From the NCBI GenBank assembly GCA_016929465.1, contig JAFGIT010000036.1, positions 1-7,140 of the forward strand: DNA of 7,140 bases. Direction: 5' to 3'. Position 1 is the first letter of the stretch. Every line of letters begins with the position of its first letter. A program made the position numbers and the translations under genes. Below the pieces are notes generated by a model. That model was not told the DNA's origin. It searched no databases and was given only the letters and a program-made list of their open reading frames with translations. Below, one piece after another: positions 1-5,773 of this stretch. The DNA comes from JAFGIT01 sp016929465 [NCBI: Candidatus Coatesbacteria bacterium]. Lineage in GTDB: Bacteria > B130-G9.

Positions 1-186
1 CGCTCTAGGAAAGAGACTACTCTATCAACAATTGAAGACACAACTCAATTACCTGAACGAATGTCTGTCTTAAGTGCATAGTTCCGTAATATTATTATAG
101 CCGGCGATTCCGACCGCAATGAATTACGGTCGATATAGAAGCCTGAAGGGGACTGATGCGGACCCTCACCAATAGGGTATTCCCCA

Positions 187-244
187 CTTCATCCCCCATC
201 CCCCGTCCCCCATCCCTTCAACCTTGAACTTTGAACTTTGAACC
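187..244. repeat. Seven-base-period tandem repeat, two motifs
   Basis: Two heptad arrays lie side by side. CCCCATC, CCCCGTC and CCCCATC occupy 194-214, preceded by a degenerate unit CTTCATC at 187-193. After two C bases, TTCAACC (217-223), TTGAACT (224-230), TTGAACT (231-237) and TTGAACC (238-244) follow. The + strand of the first half is nearly pure pyrimidine. The array ends ten bases before the -35 box of the ruvB promoter. It does not encode protein and has no CRISPR-like spacers. It could be a neutral microsatellite, a genome-wide intergenic repeat family or a protein-binding array; the sequence alone does not decide. Confidence 0.85.
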
Positions 245-248
245 TGCG

Positions 249-258
249 GTCAATTGAC
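249..258. promoter_or_regulatory. Perfect 10-bp palindrome over the ruvB -35 box, possible operator
   Basis: GTCAATTGAC at 249-258 is identical to its own reverse complement and covers the first five bases of the -35 hexamer at 254-259. A repressor bound here would block sigma contact, so it is a reasonable operator candidate. No regulator is encoded nearby and a 10-bp palindrome can occur by chance. Confidence 0.35.
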
Positions 259-282
259 ATCGCCTCCTCCTCCCCCTATATT
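254..282 (+). promoter_or_regulatory. Sigma-70-type promoter for the ruvB operon
   Basis: A perfect -35 hexamer TTGACA (254-259) is followed after exactly 17 bases by TATATT (277-282), five of six matches to the -10 consensus. Transcription would start near 289, giving an untranslated leader of about 30 bases before the ruvB GTG. The match, spacing and position in front of a tightly packed five-gene unit make this the likely housekeeping promoter for everything up to 5740. It is predicted from sequence only. Confidence 0.75.
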
Positions 283-306
283 GACGGCCGGAAAGAGCCT
301 ATTCAT

Positions 307-313
307 GGGAGAG
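307..313 (+). promoter_or_regulatory. Ribosome binding site of ruvB, fixes the GTG start
   Basis: GGGAGAG lies seven bases before the GTG at 321. The ATG at 305-307 is in another frame that soon hits a stop, so the SD-like sequence supports GTG 321 as the ruvB start. Confidence 0.7.
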
Positions 314-320
314 TTAGCAG

Positions 321-1352
321 GTGAACGAGCGCGTCGTTGATGGACACCCGTTCGAGGAAGAGCGGCTACTCGAGCTGAGCATTCGGCCAGAGAGTTTTGC
401 TGCCTTCGTCGGGCAGGAGAAGGTCAAGGAACGACTACTGATGAGCGTCAAGGCCGCCGCGATGCGGGACGAGTCGCTGGACCACGTCCTACTCGCGGGT
501 CCGCCAGGTCTCGGCAAGACCACGCTCGCGCATATCCTCGCCAAGGAGATGGGAGTCTCCGTCGTGACGACGACCGGTCCCGCGCTCGAGAAGAGCGGCG
601 ATATAGCCTCGATCCTGACGAATCTCTCCGACAAGGACATCCTTTTCATCGATGAGATCCACAGGCTCAATCGCATCGTGGAGGAGTTCTTCTACCCCGC
701 GCTCGAGGACTTCCATCTCGACATAATTATCGGCCAGGGACCAAGCGCAAGGACGATACGGCTCGATCTGCCGAAATTCACGCTCGTAGGCGCAACGACC
801 CGCTCCGGGCTCATCTCCGCCCCGCTCCGTGACAGGTTCGGGATACAGGAGCGACTCGATTTCTACACCGAGAAGGACCTGGTCCTGATCGTCGAGCGGT
901 CCGCGTCGATCCTGGAGGTCGCCGCCGATGCCGATGGTGCCAGGGAGATCGCAAAGCGCTGTCGTGGGACGCCGCGTATAGCGAATCGGCTGCTGAAGCG
1001 AGTTCGTGACTTCGCCCAGGTAAAGGGCAAGAAGACCGTAACCAAAGCAGTCGCGGACGAGGCATTGAAGCTCTTGGAGGTCGATGAGATGGGCCTCGAC
1101 AAGATGGACAGGAGCTTCGTCCTGACAATCATCGAGAAGTTCAATGGCGGACCGGTTGGAGTCGAGACGATTGCTGCCGCGATGAGCGAGGAAAGGGATA
1201 CCATAGAAGACGTCTATGAGCCATTCCTGATGCAGATCGGCTTCATCCAGCGCACGCCGAGGGGAAGGGTCGCTACGAAACTCGCTTTCAACTACTTTCA
1301 CACGGATGCGCCGGTGACCAAGTTGCCGCCAGGCCAGAAGGCGATGTTCTAG
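321..1352 (+). CDS. ruvB: Holliday junction branch migration DNA helicase RuvB
   Basis: RuvB is the hexameric AAA+ ATPase that, with RuvA, drives branch migration of Holliday junctions in recombination and repair in the cytoplasm. The 343-residue product has the normal family length. Visible motifs are Walker A GPPGLGKT (60-67), Walker B LFIDEIH (108-114), sensor 1 around [10 protein letters not shown] (154-163), the arginine finger in PLRDRFG (R170 by position), sensor 2 in GTPRIANR (216-223) and the C-terminal winged helix ending in RTPRGR (311-316). Translation starts at GTG 321 with a good Shine-Dalgarno sequence. It is the first gene of the operon, close behind a strong promoter, and queH follows after four bases. 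ruvA and ruvC, often adjacent in other bacteria, are not in this window. Identification is essentially certain. Confidence 0.98.
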   Translation: MNERVVDGHPFEEERLLELSIRPESFAAFVGQEKVKERLLMSVKAAAMRDESLDHVLLAGPPGLGKTTLAHILAKEMGVSVVTTTGPALEKSGDIASILTNLSDKDILFIDEIHRLNRIVEEFFYPALEDFHLDIIIGQGPSARTIRLDLPKFTLVGATTRSGLISAPLRDRFGIQERLDFYTEKDLVLIVERSASILEVAADADGAREIAKRCRGTPRIANRLLKRVRDFAQVKGKKTVTKAVADEALKLLEVDEMGLDKMDRSFVLTIIEKFNGGPVGVETIAAAMSEERDTIEDVYEPFLMQIGFIQRTPRGRVATKLAFNYFHTDAPVTKLPPGQKAMF

Positions 1353-1356
1353 AACT

Positions 1357-1959
1357 ATGACGCCCAAGAAACCGATTCTGCTTCACTGCTGCTGCGCGCC
1401 GTGCACGGTTTATACATACCAGCGGCTCTGCGACGAGGGCTACTCGCCCACCTGCTACTTTCACAACCCGAATATCCATCCCTACACCGAGTTCATGCGG
1501 CGGCTCGACGCGATGAAAGTCTTCGCTTTCGACATGGGCGCGAATCTGCTAATTGACGAGAATTATGGACTTGATAGATTTCTCGAAGCGACCTTCGGAA
1601 AGACCGAGAGGTGCACCCTTTGTTACGAGATGCGTGTTTTTGAGACGGCGAGGTTTTGTCATGAGCAGGGATTGAATTGCTTCACAACGACCCTGCTATA
1701 TAGCAAGTACCAGAAGCACAAGGGCATAATCGACGCTTGCCAGCTGGCAGCTGATGAACATGGCGTGGAGTTTGTGTACATGGATTTCCGCGAGGGCTGG
1801 AAGGATGGCATCTCAGGCTCGAAGCAGATGGGGCTTTACAGGCAGCAATATTGCGGCTGCATCTTCAGTGAACAGGAAAGGTATATGAGTGACGCTCGGA
1901 AGGGAATTGCCCCTTCTGAAATTTCTAATCCGGTTGAGAAGGGAACAACTAAGAGATGA
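1357..1959 (+). CDS. queH: Epoxyqueuosine reductase QueH
   Basis: QueH reduces epoxyqueuosine to queuosine at the wobble base of tRNAs with GUN anticodons. It is the last step of queuosine synthesis and a non-homologous alternative to the cobalamin-dependent QueG. The 200-residue protein shows the family's Cys motifs: CCCAPC (C11, C12, C13, C16), CTLCY (C86, C89) and QYCGC (C166, C168), plus the conserved segment DFREGWKDG (143-151). These cysteines are expected to hold the Fe-S cluster and redox site. The ATG at 1357 lies four bases after the ruvB stop; no strong Shine-Dalgarno is seen, so coupling to ruvB is likely. Its stop overlaps the next start as ATGA. The last 25 or so residues look variable. 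No other queuosine gene is in the window. The older family name is DUF208. Confidence 0.94.
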   Translation: MTPKKPILLHCCCAPCTVYTYQRLCDEGYSPTCYFHNPNIHPYTEFMRRLDAMKVFAFDMGANLLIDENYGLDRFLEATFGKTERCTLCYEMRVFETARFCHEQGLNCFTTTLLYSKYQKHKGIIDACQLAADEHGVEFVYMDFREGWKDGISGSKQMGLYRQQYCGCIFSEQERYMSDARKGIAPSEISNPVEKGTTKR

Positions 1960-2963
1960 TTCGGATTGCGGTTATCGGCTGTGGGAGCTGGGGTAAGAAC
2001 TACGTGAGATCGTTCGGTTCACTCGACGGAGTGAAGCTAGTGGGGCTATCCGACCTTTCGGAGCAGAAACTGAGTGGGCTTGAGAAGCGCTACCCGGATG
2101 CGGTGGTGACAACAGACTATAAGGACCTTCTGAAGATCGAAGATCTCGATGCGGTATGTATCGCGACTGAGGCTGTGAACCACTACACGGTGGCGAGGGA
2201 TGCGCTCGCGGCGGGGAAGGATGTCCTCGTTGAAAAGCCGCTTGCGACGAGGACCGACGAGTGCGATGAGCTGGTCTCGCTCGCGGCGAGCAAGGACCGA
2301 ATCCTCATGGTCGGCCATGTCTTTCTCTACAACAAGGCGGTCTCAGTTCTGAAGGGCTACATCGATGAGGGAGTCCTCGGAAAGATATATTACATCCACG
2401 CAACCAGGACCAACCTGGGCCCGATCCGAAAGGATGTGAATGCCATCTGGGACCTCGCGCCGCACGACATTTCGACCGTGTCATACCTGGTCGGGTCGCA
2501 GCCGATTACGGTCTCTGCGAGCGGCTCCTCGTATCTCTCCGATGGGATACAGGACATGGCATTCTTTTCGATGAAATATCCCGACGATGTCGTGGCAAAT
2601 ATCCACGTCAGCTGGCTCTACCCGAGAAAGACACGCGAGACCACGATCATTGGAAGCAAGAAAATGGCGCTCTTCGACGACATCAGCACGCTCGAGAAGA
2701 TCAAACTCTTCGACAAGGGCGTCATGAGGGAACCTTCATACGACAGCTATGGTGACTTTCAGCTGTCATTGAGGAGCGGCGACATTACGATCCCGAACGT
2801 CGAGGTCAAGGAACCGCTTCTGGCTGAGTGCCTGCACTTCCTCGATTGCGTGAAGGAACGAAAGAAGCCCATCTCTGACGGAGTCGAGGGCCGCAATGTC
2901 GTCCGAGTTATCGAAGCAGTGATGGAGTCGATCCAGGAATCAGGCAAACCAGTCGCTATTTAG
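1956..2963 (+). CDS. Gfo/Idh/MocA family NAD(P)-dependent oxidoreductase, probably on a (nucleotide) sugar
   Basis: This 335-residue protein has the family's N-terminal Rossmann fold, with dinucleotide motif GCGSWG (8-13), then the catalytic EKP motif (93-95, Lys94) and the following GHVFLYN segment (120-126). The C-terminal alpha/beta domain has WDLAPHDIS (165-173), whose Asp166 and His170 sit where the family's substrate and catalytic residues lie. Family members oxidise or reduce a sugar hydroxyl or carbonyl using NAD(P). The WDLAPHD form resembles bacterial UDP-sugar 3-dehydrogenases (WlbA/GnnA-like), so a nucleotide-sugar substrate is a fair guess, not shown. The ATG overlaps the queH stop by four bases and has GAAGGGA 11 bases upstream. 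A glycosyltransferase and a deacetylase-like protein follow, which supports a role in glycan building. No signal peptide is seen, so it should be cytoplasmic. Confidence 0.93.
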   Translation: MIRIAVIGCGSWGKNYVRSFGSLDGVKLVGLSDLSEQKLSGLEKRYPDAVVTTDYKDLLKIEDLDAVCIATEAVNHYTVARDALAAGKDVLVEKPLATRTDECDELVSLAASKDRILMVGHVFLYNKAVSVLKGYIDEGVLGKIYYIHATRTNLGPIRKDVNAIWDLAPHDISTVSYLVGSQPITVSASGSSYLSDGIQDMAFFSMKYPDDVVANIHVSWLYPRKTRETTIIGSKKMALFDDISTLEKIKLFDKGVMREPSYDSYGDFQLSLRSGDITIPNVEVKEPLLAECLHFLDCVKERKKPISDGVEGRNVVRVIEAVMESIQESGKPVAI

Positions 2964-2990
2964 GCAGCCATTCGAGGTCTTGTTAAGAAA

Positions 2991-3749
2991 GTGGGTTCAG
3001 ATAGAAAGCAAGTATCGATCATCATCCCCGCTTTCAACGAGGAGCTCAATCTCGAGGAAGCTGTTCTCGAGGTCCTCGATGCTGCAAAGGATTTCCTCGA
3101 TGATTTCGAGGTCCTGATAATCAACGACGGCAGCCGCGACCGCACTGGCGAGATTGCTGACGGCCTTGCTGAGCGATTCGAGCACGTCCGCGTCATCCAC
3201 CATCCCTTTAATGTCGGCTACGGTGGTGGTCAGAGGACCGGGCTGAAATACGCGCAATACCCTTGGGTGATGATAGTGCCGGCCGACAGGCAGTTCGATC
3301 CGCGCGACATCGAGAAATACTTGCCTTATATAGACGAGGCGGACGTCATAGTCGGATATCGCTCGAAGCGAAAGGACCCGCTCTTCCGCAAGATGAACAC
3401 TCTACTGCTTCAGGTCGTGATGGCTGTCCTGTTCGGAGTGACGCTGCGTGATGTGAACTGGGTGAAGCTGATGCGGAAGTCCATCCTGCAGCGTTTCACG
3501 ATCGAGTCCAAGAACATCGGCGTCGATGCGGAAGTAATCGTCAAGGCGAGGCACTTCGGCTGCCGGTTCAGGGAGGTGCACGTGCAGTATCTGCCGAGAC
3601 TTGCGGGACAGTCGAAGGGCGACAAGCTGCTCAACATCGCCATCACATTGATAGAACTCGGATGGCTGTTCGTGTTCAAGTTCCTCAAGATGGGCGACTT
3701 CGCCTCGCGACGCCTCAAACCTGGTGAAGGTGAAGATTGCAGTCGCTGA
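2991..3749 (+). CDS. GT2 family glycosyltransferase, dolichyl-phosphate-mannose-synthase-like
   Basis: A GT-A fold transferase of 252 residues, expected to move a sugar from a nucleotide donor to a lipid or glycan acceptor at the inner face of the membrane. Motifs in order are PAFNE (13-17), the nucleotide-binding NDGSRDRT (45-52), NVGYGGGQRTG (74-84), a DXD-region sequence PADRQFDP (97-104), VGYR (121-124), RDVNW (133-137), GVDAEV (157-162) and acceptor-loop PRLAGQS (192-198). It lacks the long C-terminal membrane domain of some relatives; only one hydrophobic stretch (about 203-222) is near the end, perhaps a peripheral membrane helix. GTG 2991 is chosen because the frame upstream has no other start before the preceding stop. 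GAGGT lies 12 bases upstream, a weak site. Its end overlaps the next gene by 13 bases. Donor and acceptor cannot be told. Confidence 0.93.
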   Translation: MGSDRKQVSIIIPAFNEELNLEEAVLEVLDAAKDFLDDFEVLIINDGSRDRTGEIADGLAERFEHVRVIHHPFNVGYGGGQRTGLKYAQYPWVMIVPADRQFDPRDIEKYLPYIDEADVIVGYRSKRKDPLFRKMNTLLLQVVMAVLFGVTLRDVNWVKLMRKSILQRFTIESKNIGVDAEVIVKARHFGCRFREVHVQYLPRLAGQSKGDKLLNIAITLIELGWLFVFKFLKMGDFASRRLKPGEGEDCSR

Positions 3750-5740
3750 AGAAGCTCCTGAACTTAGCGCTCCTCATCTGTATCCTGGCCGCTCTATTTG
3801 GCCTTCTGTGGATGATTTTCGAGCCTTCAATCCCGCCCTTGATCGTGCTGGTCATCTCGAGCGTTTTCGCTCTCCCAATATCGGCCGTCCTGAAACCGCC
3901 CAAGTTCAAGTGCAGGGCTACTGCTACGGAGGGCTCTTATCCGACTAAGGCGCATAGGGCCGCCGTGCTGATTCTCGTCTCAGTAGCCGAGATAAAAAGG
4001 GCATCAAAGGAGATCTATCCGATCAAAAGGGATTGGTCCTATGAGTGGCAGAACCTGGTCGAGTGCGGCGTCGGACCGTATTGCACGAAAGATGTCGCTG
4101 AAATGGAGCCAGATGAGCTGTCCTCGTTCTCGATCGTAATAGTAACTCGGAGCGCTTCCGCCGTAATCGGCGATTCGCTTCAGCAGGCCATCAAGCGCTA
4201 TATACAGGATGGAGGGGTGGTCATCTCGGAGGGGCCCTCCGGGATCCTGGATGGATTGCTCCGATTCGAACCGGAAGGAGGCCATAAAGGTCGCTTTCTT
4301 CTTGATGAGATTTCCCATATATTGGTGCCTAACGATAAGACGCGACTCTCGCTTTCACTCAGGCCTATCTACGCCCGCAGGTACCGCGCTGTTGTAGAAG
4401 GCGAGAATAGCCAGGATCCCGCCAAGGTGGAAGTGCTTGCTTCGCTGATGGGTTCTCCTTCGATCTTTCACTTCCGGCTGGGACAAGGCCATCTGATATG
4501 CCTTGCATTTGACCTGTCAACGGCGGCATTTGTCTTGAAGCAGGGGATCCAGCGATGGCGACGTCCGTTCGACCGGATTCTCCATGTGCTGCGCTTTGGT
4601 TGGTGCTGGCCAAAACCGGCGCATTTCATCCCTGAATTATCCTATTTCGTAGGTGGAGTAGTTTTTAGCAGAGTGCCCCTTCCACCGTTCCAGGAGGTCC
4701 TTGCTGACTCCCTCTTTCGATATATAGCGTTGCAGCGGCCGTTCCCTCTACTATCGAGACTTCCAGCCGGTAAGGGTGCATTCCTGATTCTGACCCACGA
4801 TGAGGACTACGCGCCCGACGAACTCGCCTCGGCCGTTGACGAGGAGAGCGCGGCAGGGATCCGATCAACCGCTTTCATGCTGCCCGACTGCAAGAGGGCG
4901 GATGCCGTGGGAGCTGATTTGAAGATGGGACCCACCGAGATCGCCTTCCATTGGAACCGGTTCCGATTCCATTTGGATCGAAAAGGGATTCATTTCAATA
5001 GATTCGCCGACCTCGAGAGCTCTCTCAAAGCCATAGAAGGAGCCTCTCCGGACGCACCAATCTCATCGAGCCGCATCCACTGGTTAGTATGGGATGAGGA
5101 ACTGGGAACAACCTTCGATTTCTTGGCGAGCGCAGGGATACTGACAGATTCATCGCAGGGCTCAATCTCCTCCGCAATAGGCTACATCTTCGGCACCGGC
5201 TACGGCTACAGGCCGCTTCTTCCGGACGGACGTCCGCTTTCAATGCTCGAAGTCCCATACGAGATAGAGGACGATCTTGCCGGTGCCGACGTCCACTACT
5301 TCAAGACCATGATCGATAAGAACCTCCAATACTGGCGCTCGGGATTGGTGGTCCTTCTGCATCCCTGGCAATGCGTGAAAGGGGCCAAGCAGAGACCTGT
5401 TTTCGAGGCAATCCTGGAGGCTGCGAATAGGGAAGACCTGTGGGTCACCACCCTATCCGAGCTACATGCTTTCAGGCAGGCCAGGTTGGATTGCCAGATT
5501 TCGTCTAAGCTCCGCAATGGCGCCATGGAAATCGAGGTCGAGACGGACCGGGATGACATCGTATTGGAGCTGCTGCCGGTCTGGGAGAATTTTTGTATTC
5601 AGCGAATACTGCGGGACGGCAGTGAGATACGGCTTGATGGCCCCTCGGGCGCTCTATTCATCCCCACAGGCAAACATGTGTTCAGGATAGAATACAGGCA
5701 GATTGGGAACGCATCCGTACCGCCCGAATCGCCGCAATAG
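3737..5740 (+). CDS. Membrane-anchored protein with GATase-like and divergent polysaccharide-deacetylase (NodB-like) domains
   Basis: Two membrane helices (about 7-28 and 33-52) open this 667-residue protein. The region about 74-261 has the strand and turn pattern of a class I glutamine-amidotransferase-like fold (SIVIVTRSA 132-140, YIQDGGVVISEG 155-166, GQGHLICLAFDLS 249-261), with no clear Cys-His-Glu triad, so it is probably non-catalytic. About 347-580 resembles the NodB deacetylase fold: THDED (353-357) at the place of TFDDG, EIAFHWNR (401-408) at the place of the metal-binding His motif, and LLHPWQ (540-545) near the end. A beta-rich tail (about 585-655) may be a carbohydrate-binding module. 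The start is TTG 3737: an in-frame TGA ends at 3733, GGTGAAGG lies just upstream, and the next ATG (3812) would remove the first helix. It overlaps the glycosyltransferase by 13 bases and probably modifies the glycan that gene helps make. Domain calls are by eye; the activity is unproven. Confidence 0.8.
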   Translation: MQSLKKLLNLALLICILAALFGLLWMIFEPSIPPLIVLVISSVFALPISAVLKPPKFKCRATATEGSYPTKAHRAAVLILVSVAEIKRASKEIYPIKRDWSYEWQNLVECGVGPYCTKDVAEMEPDELSSFSIVIVTRSASAVIGDSLQQAIKRYIQDGGVVISEGPSGILDGLLRFEPEGGHKGRFLLDEISHILVPNDKTRLSLSLRPIYARRYRAVVEGENSQDPAKVEVLASLMGSPSIFHFRLGQGHLICLAFDLSTAAFVLKQGIQRWRRPFDRILHVLRFGWCWPKPAHFIPELSYFVGGVVFSRVPLPPFQEVLADSLFRYIALQRPFPLLSRLPAGKGAFLILTHDEDYAPDELASAVDEESAAGIRSTAFMLPDCKRADAVGADLKMGPTEIAFHWNRFRFHLDRKGIHFNRFADLESSLKAIEGASPDAPISSSRIHWLVWDEELGTTFDFLASAGILTDSSQGSISSAIGYIFGTGYGYRPLLPDGRPLSMLEVPYEIEDDLAGADVHYFKTMIDKNLQYWRSGLVVLLHPWQCVKGAKQRPVFEAILEAANREDLWVTTLSELHAFRQARLDCQISSKLRNGAMEIEVETDRDDIVLELLPVWENFCIQRILRDGSEIRLDGPSGALFIPTGKHVFRIEYRQIGNASVPPESPQ

Positions 5741-5755
5741 AAGAGCGCCATGGAT

Positions 5756-5772
5756 ACCGGAGGCTGTCCGGT
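5756..5772. terminator. Short hairpin between converging genes, possible weak bidirectional terminator
   Basis: ACCGGA (5756-5761) and TCCGGT (5767-5772) form a perfect 6-bp, GC-rich stem with a five-base loop, inside the 33-base gap between the stops of two converging genes. On the + strand it is followed by TTCTATTC, only a loose T-run; on the - strand no T-run follows. Position favours a terminator, strength does not. Confidence 0.35.
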
Positions 5773-5773
5773 T

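Larger units (their letters stand above)
1..320. other. Gene-poor leader region upstream of ruvB
   Basis: No convincing complete gene lies here. Two forward frames are open from the left edge: one stops at 79-81, the other at 71-73. The latter reads as a short amphipathic, Leu/Gln-rich helix (ALGKRLLYQQLKTQLNYLNE) and could be the C-terminus of a gene entering from the left, but about 23 codons are too few to decide. Positions 20-135 are visibly AT-richer than the genes that follow. They contain short inverted repeats (CCGTAAT 84-90 with ATTACGG 123-129; CGACCG 111-116 with CGGTCG 127-132; ACCCT 162-166 with AGGGT 174-178). None is followed by a T-tract, so none is called a terminator. The right part holds the seven-base repeat, palindrome and promoter listed separately. 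Confidence 0.6.

Noticed and set aside
1-81. C-terminus of an upstream gene, perhaps a small helical protein
   Set aside because: Two frames are open and only 23-26 codons are visible; no motif allows a choice, so no CDS is called.
162-178. ACCCT/AGGGT hairpin as a terminator of an upstream gene
   Set aside because: The five-base stem has a seven-base loop and is followed by TATTCCCC with no T-tract.
187-244. CRISPR array
   Set aside because: Units are seven bases long and contiguous; there are no spacers and no cas genes.
489-1367. Long open frame on the - strand opposite ruvB (292 codons)
   Set aside because: It is the antisense of a certain ruvB. The translation is Arg/Glu-rich with no recognisable motif and arises from the codon bias of the sense gene.
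3724-3755. Programmed frameshift joining the GT2 and the membrane protein
   Set aside because: The 13-base overlap has no slippery heptamer before the stop, and a TTG with an upstream SD-like sequence explains ordinary coupled initiation.
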